Assembly: GCA_020638135.1 (NCBI GenBank)
Contig: JACKJE010000007.1
Span: 1 to 64,000, forward strand
Direction: 5' to 3'
From: Methylobacteriaceae bacterium
GTDB lineage: Bacteria > Pseudomonadota > Alphaproteobacteria > Rhizobiales > Beijerinckiaceae
DNA: 64,000 bases
Shown piece after piece: positions 51,439 to 59,056 of this stretch. Numbering within the stretch: position 1 is the first letter of the stretch; the number at the start of each line of letters is the position of its first letter. The position numbers and the translations under genes are program-made. The notes under the pieces are model-generated. The model had not been told where the DNA came from and did not search any database. It was given only the letters and a program-made list of their open reading frames with translations.

Positions 51439-51891
51439 CTAGGTAAAGTCCAATTCGATGTCGCTGAATGAGCTTTCGAGAAGGTTTTTAAGGACGTCAC
51501 GGCGCCGCGCCGTGTAGGTGCGCGCCTCGAAGGCGTCTTCCGGGTCGATCAGAACGCCGTCGGGCGCCTCAGCGTCGAACTTGTGGTGTTCTGGCGTCAG
51601 GCAGCCATGCAGGCGGGCGTGTGTGGCCCGACGCGCGGCGGTCTGATCAACGGCGCGGATCCGGCGGTTTGCGTCGTAGAACTCGACAGCGCCGGTCTTC
51701 GCCAGGCGCAGCCAGATCCTCATGGGGACACGATAGGAAACGCCCTGGGCCATGAGGAAGGCGCGATGGCGATATTCCATGCGCGACATCTGGCTGCGGG
51801 CAGTCTCGCGAGTGACGGCCGCGTCGCCACCGTGGGCGTTCAGCCAGGCGAGCGCCTTGGCGCTTGATTTGTCGAGTGCCGCTTCGTCCAT
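51439..51891 (-). CDS. Hypothetical protein with a perfect Shine-Dalgarno
   Basis: ATG 51891 is preceded by AGGAGGTGATTTC, a full-length Shine-Dalgarno sequence that fixes the start and predicts strong translation. The product is 150 residues, basic (MDEAALDKSSAKALAWLNAHGGDAAVTRETARSQMSRMEYRHRAFLMAQGVSYRVPMRIWLRLAKTGAVEF), with no recognised domain. The upstream extension of the frame is not used. Confidence 0.65.
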   Translation of the reverse strand: MDEAALDKSSAKALAWLNAHGGDAAVTRETARSQMSRMEYRHRAFLMAQGVSYRVPMRIWLRLAKTGAVEFYDANRRIRAVDQTAARRATHARLHGCLTPEHHKFDAEAPDGVLIDPEDAFEARTYTARRRDVLKNLLESSFSDIELDFT

Positions 51892-52057
51892 GAAATCACC
51901 TCCTAATAGGGAGCCCCGCTGGAGGACGAATCCGCGAGTTCGGAGGAAATTTATTTTTCCGCAGGACCGGTTGTTGGCATTTCGTTGGACAGCGCCGGCG
52001 CCTCGTATCTGCGTCTGGCCTGCTCTAAGTGTTCCCGGACCAAGTCGGGAGGAAGCA

Positions 52058-52270
52058 ATGCCGGAAGAAGAACGGATTACGGTCAAGGCCGAGGTGGATG
52101 CTTACGTTTCGACAGCCCGGGCGATGTACCGTATCGATGAGGAGCTGAGTGCGATCGAGGTGACCGATCCCCCAGTGGTCGTCAGGACGCCAGATGGCGC
52201 GAAGGTCATGGCGTGGCTGCCGGTGGCCGACGAGGATCGTGACAGGCCGGCAGATAGTGGTGTTGGATGA
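52058..52270 (+). CDS. Small acidic hypothetical protein
   Basis: ATG 52058 with GGAGG at the correct distance gives 70 residues, strongly acidic (MPEEERITVKAEVDAYVSTA...VAWLPVADEDRDRP-like composition). It diverges from the 51891 gene, leaving about 165 bp that should hold both promoters. Function unknown; size and charge would suit an antirepressor or DNA mimic, but nothing shows it. Confidence 0.5.
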   Translation: MPEEERITVKAEVDAYVSTARAMYRIDEELSAIEVTDPPVVVRTPDGAKVMAWLPVADEDRDRPADSGVG

Positions 52271-52273
52271 CCG

Positions 52274-52504
52274 TCAGTCCTTTTTGCCGGCTTTCGGCAT
52301 CGGGACGGCGAACATCGAGTACAGGGTGTGGTTATAGACGACGACGTGCCGGATTTCCTCCAGCGTATATTCCGACTGCTTGGAGAATGCGACTTCTGCG
52401 AGAGCGTCGATCTGGTGTGGATACGGGTTGAGCATAGGCTCGGCGACGCACGCCTTCACGTGGACAAGTATGGCCGAAATGTCGGCTTCGGATAACGTCC
52501 GCAT
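52274..52504 (-). CDS. Small hypothetical protein
   Basis: 76 residues (MRTLSEADISAILVHVKACVAEPML), helical, ending in a Lys-rich tail. It converges on the 52058 gene with a 3-bp gap. No known motif. Confidence 0.5.
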   Translation of the reverse strand: MRTLSEADISAILVHVKACVAEPMLNPYPHQIDALAEVAFSKQSEYTLEEIRHVVVYNHTLYSMFAVPMPKAGKKD

Positions 52505-52700
52505 TTTAACCCTTGAACGGTGAAAAGTGGGCTTTCGATTGGATCATAGCGGGTTGCTTTAAGCCGCCAATGCTTGATGGGAAAGCATTGCAAACACAAG
52601 AAGATGTGCAAAACCTGAATCTTGCGCCTTCAAGGGCTGGCGAGGACAGGCGGGTTTTCGGTAAGACGCCTGCCCATTTGAACAAAAATCGAAAACAGCG

Positions 52701-53117
52701 ATGGTTTTGCATGTGGGCCGAGGCCCGTTTGATCAGTCGACTTTGGGCCACAAGGTGTTGTCCGCTCATAGGCATTTGCGTAGCCGGCACGCGGTCGCGC
52801 TTGAGAATATGAATTGCGCCTGGCGCGAGCTTGAGCGCAGCGATGGCGCTGCCGAGTGGCTTTCTGGCGCCGTCGACTGTGAAGAGATCGATCAACTTGC
52901 GCAGCTGCTCGCCCTTTGGAAGGGTGTCGCAGAAGTTCAGGGAACCGGACGTGAGCTTGTCGGGATTCTTGAAGGTCTCCTCGCCGGAGACGGCGTTTCG
53001 CGCGGACAAGCCGCCGAGATCGTCGAGTTGAAGGCCTTCTATGAAGAAATCGACCGGGAGGTGCTGAACGACGTCGCGATCATCAATCGTGTCGTCCTGC
53101 GCGTCGAGGTCGTGTGA
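52701..53117 (+). CDS. Hypothetical protein, uncertain
   Basis: 138 residues. The second half has good coding character (ELERSDGAAEWLSGAVDCEEIDQLAQLLALWKG and VELKAFYEEIDREVLNDVAIINRVVLRVEVV, acidic and helical). The first 35 residues look random and there is no clear ribosome binding site, so the gene may start later, for example at the ATG at 52809. A 167-residue frame on the other strand (52506-53009) is judged a shadow. Confidence 0.4.
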   Translation: MVLHVGRGPFDQSTLGHKVLSAHRHLRSRHAVALENMNCAWRELERSDGAAEWLSGAVDCEEIDQLAQLLALWKGVAEVQGTGRELVGILEGLLAGDGVSRGQAAEIVELKAFYEEIDREVLNDVAIINRVVLRVEVV

Positions 53118-53141
53118 AGGCGCTGCCGTCGCGGGTGGGCT

Positions 53142-53771
53142 TCATCGGCCGGCAGCGACACGCTGAAGGAGAGGGACAGCGATCTCCATGTCGGGCATTT
53201 GGCTGACGAGATCATAGAGATCGGACAGCGACGGCCGCCCGGAGGCGCGTGCTCCGGCAGGCTGATTCTTTGGTGTCGCGTCGTCGACGAGGCGCGCCCA
53301 TTCTTCTTGGCTACACGGGACGATGAAGTCGTCGCGGCCATTGCGGACCAGCGTGAACTGAAGCTGGGCCGGTAGACAGGCAAAGCATTCGAGCAAAAAT
53401 GCCCTGAGGTGATGCGCGCCGGCGAAGTACCGATTGCCGGATACCTCTTGGAGCGTCGGCAGAACGCTCGAACGGACGATGTAGCGGTCGAGCAGCGTCG
53501 CCAAGCGGCCGAATGCGGGCCGTTTGGCGTCTCGGCTTCGCTCGCGATGGCGCGACACGAAGTGTCCGACATTGGATGGCGCAAGGCCGAACGCGGAGCT
53601 GAGCTCCCGATAGGTCTGGCTTGACCCGTTCACGCTGTAGACCGCGCGCAAGATCTCCTTGTTTCGCGGGCTCTCGTAGGCGATCGACTTCTCGAAATCG
53701 CCGACGAGCGTGCCTCCAAGGTACGGGTGCTCGGCGCTGGGCTTGAACAGCAGGCTTTCGAAGTGGTGCAT
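53142..53771 (-). CDS. Hypothetical protein with possible helix-turn-helix
   Basis: 209 residues. SSQTYRELSSAFGLAPSNVGHFVSRHRERSRDAK (about 50-83) looks like a helix-turn-helix. LATLLDRYIVRSSVLPTLQEVSGNRYFAGAHHLRAFLLECFACLP follows. The C-terminus is GRPSLSDLYDLVSQMPDMEIAVPLLQRVAAGR. Family not recognised. Possibly a replicon regulator. The 219 bp upstream (53772-53990) show no gene. Confidence 0.55.
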   Translation of the reverse strand: MHHFESLLFKPSAEHPYLGGTLVGDFEKSIAYESPRNKEILRAVYSVNGSSQTYRELSSAFGLAPSNVGHFVSRHRERSRDAKRPAFGRLATLLDRYIVRSSVLPTLQEVSGNRYFAGAHHLRAFLLECFACLPAQLQFTLVRNGRDDFIVPCSQEEWARLVDDATPKNQPAGARASGRPSLSDLYDLVSQMPDMEIAVPLLQRVAAGR

Positions 53772-53990
53772 GTTTTGACTGTAAAGTGTGGCGCCGGTCA
53801 GCGACAGCTACGGTGTGCTCTACGCCTCGGTGTCGTTGCAGATTTTGGGGGTTGAATGACGGGTAGCGATCAAATCGTTGATCGAGTCACGGACTAAAGG
53901 GGACAGCCAGACGGGCAGGGATATTCGCGGCTGACGTCATTCGCGGTCAGTTGCTGTCCACGCCAGGGAATGGACACGTAATGCGCCGCT

Positions 53991-54857
53991 CTAGTTGAAG
54001 ACGACCGGGTCGCAATGAGTTGGTCTGGCCGCAAAAGTCTTCAGTCCGCGGGCAGCCCGGCGCATGCGGTGCGTTCCTGTTGGCAAGCAATAGACGTGAT
54101 TGCCTCGATGCCGGAGACGGCGAAAGGGCCCTTCGGCGAGCGCGCGCGAGACGTAATCGGCGGCGGGCTCGTTGAGCCGCCGGCGCGGCGCGCCGTGGCG
54201 CAGGAGCTGCTCGTAGACATAGGCGTCGCCTCGTTCACCGTTGCGGAGTTTCGAGAGCGCGCGGGGACTGATCAGCGTGGCGTCCTGGGCGACCCAATGC
54301 ACGCGGGCGGTCCCGCGGCCAAGGTAGATTGCCGAGGCTGCGGCGTAGATGCCTCCGACGTGGCCGGCGAAGATCACGTCGCCATTTGCAGCGGTTCGGG
54401 GCTGCGGATCGGAATAGGCGAGCACCAGGTGGTGCAGCGGCCGGCTGCTGGCGTCGGTTTTGACGCTCGAGAGACCGGCGAGCGCGCGCGAGAGAAACCA
54501 GGTCTCGGCATTGCCTGCGATCTCGTCGAGGAGGACGAAGCGTCCAAGGTCGCAAAATGGTGCGTCTGCCGCGCCGTAGCGGCGGGCGGCTTTCCCGTTC
54601 ATCGGGACGGAGAAGACGGCGACGCCGGTCAGCCGGTCGGAATGCGACGTTCGCTCGATGAGCCCGAACGCGGCGATCGCAGCCGGGTAGGAGCGCGAAT
54701 AGTGGTGCTCGAGCACAAAGGCGCGCGCGGCGGCGTCGCCGATCTGCTCGACGCCGAAATGGCGGGGATCGAACTGTTCGCGCTGGGGCCGGTACGAGGC
54801 GCGGCCTTGGCGCCAGCGCATGGCGGCGCCATCCAGCGGCAACGGTAGTTGCAGCAT
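53991..54857 (-). CDS. GNAT-fold protein resembling Mom-type DNA-modification proteins
   Basis: 288 residues. The pattern AARAFVLEHHYSRSYPAAIAAFGLIERTSHSDRLTGVAVFSVPMN followed by DLGRFVLLDEIAGNAETWFLSRALAGL resembles phage Mu Mom-like proteins (hYS, GV..FS.P, L.R....D....ns.s.f...al). Mom modifies adenines in DNA to evade restriction. The next part (PLHHLVLAYSDPQPRTAANGDVIFAGHVGGIYAAASAIYLGRG) fits the same fold. The C-terminal 90 residues are basic. If the assignment holds, it would be an anti-restriction function of the replicon. Assignment by eye, moderate. Confidence 0.5.
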   Translation of the reverse strand: MLQLPLPLDGAAMRWRQGRASYRPQREQFDPRHFGVEQIGDAAARAFVLEHHYSRSYPAAIAAFGLIERTSHSDRLTGVAVFSVPMNGKAARRYGAADAPFCDLGRFVLLDEIAGNAETWFLSRALAGLSSVKTDASSRPLHHLVLAYSDPQPRTAANGDVIFAGHVGGIYAAASAIYLGRGTARVHWVAQDATLISPRALSKLRNGERGDAYVYEQLLRHGAPRRRLNEPAADYVSRALAEGPFRRLRHRGNHVYCLPTGTHRMRRAARGLKTFAARPTHCDPVVFN

Positions 54858-54930
54858 GAGGGACCTTTTCGGGGCGATGTAGAGGGGAGGAAGAATGCCG
54901 TGGGGCGGCAGAAATCAGGGGCTTAAACGG

Positions 54931-54961
54931 AAGATGCGCGCCAGAGGCGCGCATCTTTTCG
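54931..54961 (+). terminator. Hairpin with T-run
   Basis: AAGATGCGCGCC - AGA - GGCGCGCATCTT followed by TTTC: a perfect 12-bp stem. On the minus strand it could end the 54986-55291 transcript, though the T-run is only good on the plus strand. Confidence 0.6.
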
Positions 54962-54985
54962 CAGCGAGAATGATTGAGGGGCCGA

Positions 54986-55291
54986 TTACCGGACGGTGTT
55001 GCCGATGCCCATCCGCTGCCCGGATGGGCTCGTGTAGATGCCGCCTGCTGCATTGCGGCTGCCGATGGGGGCGGTCCACACTTTCACTGGGGTTGAATCC
55101 AGTCGCGGCTTGACGGTCGGCGGGCGAAGAGGAGCGTTGAAGGGCGACGTCGGGCGAGTGTAGATTGTCATGCCGCCGCGGCTGACAGGGGCGGACACCC
55201 GCGCCCCAGACGAGCTTTTGAGCTGAACGGCCTCAGCGGGGGCCGCGGCGGCGAGAAGGAAGATTCCTCCGAGAACGAGAAGTTTACGCAT
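54986..55291 (-). CDS. Small secreted protein
   Basis: ATG 55291 gives 101 residues starting with a clear signal peptide (MRKLLVLGGIFLLAAAAPAEAV, cleavage likely after AEA). The mature part is basic and rich in Ser, Pro and Thr (GGMTIYTRPTSPFNAPLRPPTVKPRLDSTPVKVWTAP). It diverges from the prepilin gene at 55423, with a near copy of the ACGGAATAA motif between the two. A periplasmic or pilus-associated role is possible. Confidence 0.6.
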   Translation of the reverse strand: MRKLLVLGGIFLLAAAAPAEAVQLKSSSGARVSAPVSRGGMTIYTRPTSPFNAPLRPPTVKPRLDSTPVKVWTAPIGSRNAAGGIYTSPSGQRMGIGNTVR

Positions 55292-55332
55292 GGCGTTTTC
55301 TCCGATGGCGCAGCGAGGATGGGACGCTGCTG

Positions 55333-55340
55333 ACGGAATA
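55333..55340. promoter_or_regulatory. Recurrent motif, near match (ACGGAATA)
   Basis: Eight of nine bases, in the 131-bp gap between the divergent secreted-protein and prepilin genes. Confidence 0.3.
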
Positions 55341-55422
55341 TAGCATCTAGATCGCGTCCTGAACTGTGCCATAATCGATTTTTCCGTGCTTTCTCGGAAA
55401 AACATCTATTGGAGCGAAAATC

Positions 55423-56070
55423 ATGCGTCGAAAGTGGCCGTGGGCGCGTAGCGCTGTCACGTTGGTGGAACTGACCCTCGTCTTGGCGCTCGCCGCCATC
55501 GTGGTCATCGTCGGGATGCGCGCTTATTCGGATGCCCGCGAAAATTCGCGGATCCAGCAGCTCATCACGGAAATCGGGCAGGTGCGGGCGGCGGTCGCTT
55601 CGCGCTATGAGATGGGCGGCAGCTTCGAGAACCTGAACGCGAGCGTCATCGCGACGTCGATGCCGAAATCTCTGGTGACGAGCGATGGGTCGGCCATCAT
55701 TGACCCCTACGGCGGCCAGGTCGCGGTCGAGGCGGCGCCGGCGTCGAGCAGCGGCAGCGGGCCGGCGCTGACGTGCACGCAGATTTGCGGAAACGTGCCC
55801 TATCCTGCAAAGACCTTTTGTCTTCAGCAGTGCAATGGCGGGCAGCACAGCGGCGGCTCGTCGTCTGTTCCGAGTCTTGGCAAGTATGTGATTTCCCCGG
55901 GCAACCTCAACGCGAACGCATGCTTCCGCGTGGCTTCGGGGGACTACGGTCGCGGTCAGGCCGCAGTTCAGGTGAATGGCGGCACGACGCGCAGCTATCC
56001 GGTTTCGGCGGCAGACGCGCAGGCGGACTGTTCGGAAGCGCAGAACACGGTCGTGATCGGCTTCAACTGA
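55423..56070 (+). CDS. Type IV prepilin (PilS-like), copy 1
   Basis: 215 residues. The short basic leader MRRKWPWARSA is followed by VTLVELTLVLALAAIVVIVGMRAY, the class IV prepilin segment with Glu at +5 if cleavage is after Ala. Ala replaces the usual Gly at -1. The rest is a typical pilin head: RENSRIQQLITEIGQVRAAVASRY helix, then Cys-containing C-terminus (TCTQICGNV, CLQQCNGG, NACFRV, ADCSEAQ). It suggests a conjugative thin pilus like that of IncI-type plasmids. A + strand terminator follows at 56092. Confidence 0.8.
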   Translation: MRRKWPWARSAVTLVELTLVLALAAIVVIVGMRAYSDARENSRIQQLITEIGQVRAAVASRYEMGGSFENLNASVIATSMPKSLVTSDGSAIIDPYGGQVAVEAAPASSSGSGPALTCTQICGNVPYPAKTFCLQQCNGGQHSGGSSSVPSLGKYVISPGNLNANACFRVASGDYGRGQAAVQVNGGTTRSYPVSAADAQADCSEAQNTVVIGFN

Positions 56071-56091
56071 TCATTTGACGAATGTCGAAAG

Positions 56092-56127
56092 AGGCTTCGG
56101 GTGGCGCAGGCTGGCCGAAGCCTTTTT
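56092..56127 (+). terminator. Terminator of prepilin copy 1
   Basis: Stem AGGCTTCGG / CCGAAGCCT (14-bp loop) followed by TTTTC, 22 bp after the stop codon. Confidence 0.75.
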
Positions 56128-56165
56128 CATTGAGATCGCGAGGTAAGCGAGCTTTTCCTCGGGAC

Positions 56166-56196
56166 AAAAAAGAACCGGCTGGTGGCCAGCCGGTTC
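56166..56196 (-). terminator. Terminator of prepilin copy 2
   Basis: Read leftward: GAACCGGCTGG / CCAGCCGGTTC then six T; perfect stem, 24 bp after the stop of the convergent pilin gene. Confidence 0.85.
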
Positions 56197-56219
56197 GGAA
56201 ATGCGGGCAGCGTGGGATG

Positions 56220-57050
56220 TCACGGCCCGGTCGGGCCGGGATAGGGGCCAAGACCGTTGTTGATGAACGCCGTTGCGCAGCCGCTGTTGTAGGGGTCGTT
56301 GGCGGCGACCCATGCGGCCGATCCGCAATCTGTCTGCATTTCGGCGACGGTCAGCGTCTGGCCGTTGATGGAAATGCTTCCACCGCCGCCACCGCCTCCA
56401 CTGCCGCCATTTCCGCCGCCACCGCCGCCGTTGGAGGCGACCTGTCCGAATGCGCCGAAGTCGTATTCGACGGCCACGCGACCGTTCGTCGAAGCGCCGG
56501 CGGCCGCGCAAGCCTGTGCTGCGGCGGTCGCATTGACGGGGAACGTCGTGTACGGGCCGCCCGTCGGCGAGAAGTTCATGTCGTAGATCGTGACCTGGAG
56601 CAGGTTCTTGTAGCCCGTGAAATTGTTGGCGATGCGCGTGCAAGCGTCGACGGTGAGGCCGTCCATGCCGATCGCGAAGGTGCCGGCGTCATTGTTGACG
56701 GCGCCACCGAAGGTGTAGGCCATGCCACGGAAGGGATTGCTGATCGGCGTGAAGCCTTGCTGATCATTTCCAACCAGGCTGGGAGGCATGGCTTTTGCGA
56801 TCATGGAATTGGACAATGTGGAGTAGTTGGTCGACAGCGGAAACACGGAATTGACCGCCGAGAACATCTGCCCGAGCTGCTGATTGGTCGCATGGACCCG
56901 CTGGTTTTCCTGGGCCATGTAGTAGGCTCGCAGGACCATGAAGACGACGATGGCGGCGAGCGCCAGGCCGAGTGTCATTTCAACGAGGGTGATGGCGCAT
57001 CGGCGCATGCGTGGCGCGACGGCGGCGACCGCCGTTGGGGTGGGCGACAT
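56220..57050 (-). CDS. Type IV prepilin (PilS-like), copy 2
   Basis: 276 residues. Leader ending MRRCA, then ITLVEMTLGLALAAIVVFMVLRAYYMAQENQR: class IV prepilin with Ala at -1 and Glu at +5, closely similar to copy 1 over the first 50 residues. The head carries a poly-Gly linker (about 225-250) before ISINGQTLTVAEMQTDCGSAAWVAA and a Cys pair at the C-terminus. The two pilin genes face each other. They may be alternative major pilins or a major/minor pair. Confidence 0.8.
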   Translation of the reverse strand: MSPTPTAVAAVAPRMRRCAITLVEMTLGLALAAIVVFMVLRAYYMAQENQRVHATNQQLGQMFSAVNSVFPLSTNYSTLSNSMIAKAMPPSLVGNDQQGFTPISNPFRGMAYTFGGAVNNDAGTFAIGMDGLTVDACTRIANNFTGYKNLLQVTIYDMNFSPTGGPYTTFPVNATAAAQACAAAGASTNGRVAVEYDFGAFGQVASNGGGGGGNGGSGGGGGGGSISINGQTLTVAEMQTDCGSAAWVAANDPYNSGCATAFINNGLGPYPGPTGP

Positions 57051-57159
57051 GAGTTTTCTCCCGTAGGGGCGCGTTCGTGCGGGATAGTCCGCGCGTTACG
57101 GAAGAATACCGGCGGCTGTCAGACTGACAAGCGGTGAAAAGCGCCAACGACGGAGAATC

Positions 57160-58368
57160 TCAGGAAAGTCTGGCCGGAATTGTCCGTTCGTCGTTTCCCC
57201 GGATCGCGGAGGCGACCCGGGCGAGCAGCAGGGCGGCGACGAAAGGCCCGGCCGTCACATGGGTGAAGATCGTGATCCAGCGGGCGATCATCGGCATGAG
57301 GAAAGTGACGGCGAGGAGAACGATGTCTGCCCGGCTGATGCGCTGGTAGAGCGCGAGATAGGCGGCAGGGATGGCCAGAATGGTCAGGTCGTAGTCGAGG
57401 AACATGGGAGAGATAAGCGGAGTGGCAGCGGCGCCGAGCGCCGCGAGCTCGAGATTGCGGCGCGTGTGGCGGATGGTCATTGCCAGCACGACACAAGCCC
57501 AGAGCGCGCTGAAGGCCTGCAGGAAGTAGCCTTGCCAGGCCGGGCCATGAAGGTTGGAGACGATGTTGTAGACCGACTGCCGGTAGTGGCCGGCATTGAT
57601 CGCCATGGCTTCGTTTCGCAGCGACAGGAACGCGCTCCATGCGCTGATCCCGAAGACCTGGACGGAGGCGGCGATCATCGCGCTCTTTGCGATCGCCGCA
57701 GCGATCAGGGCTTTCCAGTGACGGGTGGCGATCAGGAGAACGGGAACGAGCAAGCCAAGCTGTGGCTTCGTCGCCAGCACCGCGGCGGCCAGGCCGGCGA
57801 TCGCCGGCGCGCGATCGGCATAGGCGAGGCTGGTTGCAAAGAGGCCGGTCGTGAAAAGGCTGTTTTGCCCGGTCAGCAAGGTTTGACTGACGCCTGTGAA
57901 TGCGATCAGGGGGAGCCATGGCAGCGGGCCGAAAAGCGACCGCATCCCTGCGACGTAGGCGCTGGCGCCGAGGGCGCCCCAGACGAGGCCCGCGGCCTGA
58001 AAGGAAAGCAGGGCGAATGGCGCCAGCAGGAGCGCATAGTCTGGCGGATAGAGGTAGGAGAGGAAGGCGAAGCGAAGGCTGAAGAGCTTGGCGATCTCGT
58101 GATGCAGGGCCGTTTGGTCGTATTGGATGCGACCGTCGAGCGCATGCCGCGCCTCGATCCAGAATACCTTGAAATCGCCGTAGAGGGGCACGCCGCTCAA
58201 GGTATGCAGGCCGTCGGCCGACCAGAAGAATTTGAAGCAGAGGTAGATCTGGAACGCCAGGATCAGGCCAAGCGCGCTTTCGATGAAGGCGCCGGCGACT
58301 GGCGACAGCGGCGCGCGGCATGGGCGCGGGGCTTGAATGGCATGCAGGCGGTGTGTTGCGTCGCTCAT
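57160..58368 (-). CDS. GT87-family (DUF2029) mannosyltransferase-like membrane protein
   Basis: 402 residues. About ten hydrophobic helices alternate with short loops. An early DFKVFWIEARHALDG motif, with Asp in the first periplasmic loop, and YLYPPDYALLLAPFALL are signatures of DUF2029 polyprenyl-phosphate-dependent glycosyltransferases. SQTLLTGQNSLFTTGLFATSLAY and TKPQLGLLVPVLL also match. It would add a sugar from a lipid carrier at the outer face of the inner membrane, possibly to the nearby pilins. Its ATG overlaps the stop of the exonuclease gene (TGATG). Confidence 0.8.
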   Translation of the reverse strand: MSDATHRLHAIQAPRPCRAPLSPVAGAFIESALGLILAFQIYLCFKFFWSADGLHTLSGVPLYGDFKVFWIEARHALDGRIQYDQTALHHEIAKLFSLRFAFLSYLYPPDYALLLAPFALLSFQAAGLVWGALGASAYVAGMRSLFGPLPWLPLIAFTGVSQTLLTGQNSLFTTGLFATSLAYADRAPAIAGLAAAVLATKPQLGLLVPVLLIATRHWKALIAAAIAKSAMIAASVQVFGISAWSAFLSLRNEAMAINAGHYRQSVYNIVSNLHGPAWQGYFLQAFSALWACVVLAMTIRHTRRNLELAALGAAATPLISPMFLDYDLTILAIPAAYLALYQRISRADIVLLAVTFLMPMIARWITIFTHVTAGPFVAALLLARVASAIRGNDERTIPARLS

Positions 58369-59024
58369 CACGCTGCTTCGTGACTACGGATCGGCAGGAG
58401 GCCTGCGATCTTCAGGAGCGCCTCGGACGTAAGCTCCGCGTCGAGCAGTGCGCCATGCGCGGCAAATCTGTCACTGCGATCGATCCACAAGCGGTCGCAG
58501 ACGATATCGAGGCTGCTCGCACGACGATCGGGATAGGCGCGCTGAAACAGGCTCTGCGTGCAGATGAAGCGATCAGTCGGGTAGTGATGGTCTCGCCAGC
58601 CCTGGCGGCCCGCGCGCGCCAGCTCGTAGTCGAGGGCGTCGCGGTCGTTATGATAGGAATGGGCGACGAGAGCGCTGTCTGCGATGAATTCGAGCAGCGC
58701 GTCGGCGATTTCTTTGAACCGAGGCGCTGTCTTCAGCCGCCCGGTCTTGATCCCGTGGACCTGAATGGCTGAAGGGGAAATCGGCCCGTCGGGATTGACG
58801 AGGCTGTAATATTCTCCGGCGCGCACGAAGCCGTTTTCCTGGCGGCAGTAGGCGACTGCGCCGATTTCGATGATCACGCCGGGGAAGCGCGCAAAGCGCG
58901 AGGCGCGCTCAAGCTTTTGATAGCTGGGCGGCGCGTGCCCAGTCATCTCGAAGTCGATGGCGACGAACCGCGCGACGTTGTCGAGAATTGCCGAGGCCGG
59001 CGCGCTGGGGGTTGGTCGAGTCAT
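58368..59024 (-). CDS. DnaQ-like 3'-5' exonuclease
   Basis: ATG 59024 gives 218 residues. Exo I motif FVAIDFEMTG (Asp and Glu), Exo II VAHSYHNDRDALDYEL (Asp), Exo III RFAAHGALLDAELTSEALLKI (His-x4-Asp). The set is complete, so it should be an active DEDDh exonuclease related to the polymerase III epsilon chain. The segment CTQSLFQRAYPDRRASSLDIVCDRLWI is typical. It lies between the replicative helicase and the glycosyltransferase gene, suggesting a role in replication fidelity or repair of the replicon. Confidence 0.88.
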   Translation of the reverse strand: MTRPTPSAPASAILDNVARFVAIDFEMTGHAPPSYQKLERASRFARFPGVIIEIGAVAYCRQENGFVRAGEYYSLVNPDGPISPSAIQVHGIKTGRLKTAPRFKEIADALLEFIADSALVAHSYHNDRDALDYELARAGRQGWRDHHYPTDRFICTQSLFQRAYPDRRASSLDIVCDRLWIDRSDRFAAHGALLDAELTSEALLKIAGLLPIRSHEAA

Positions 59025-59056
59025 TGGATCCTTCACGCTGCGTGGCGTCCTTGGGT

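Noticed and set aside
52506..53009. 167-residue minus-strand frame
   Set aside because: No ribosome binding site, poor coding character, and it overlaps the more plausible 52701-53117 frame.
53039..53584. 181-residue minus-strand frame
   Set aside because: Out-of-frame shadow of the 53142-53771 gene; Ser/Arg-rich without motifs.
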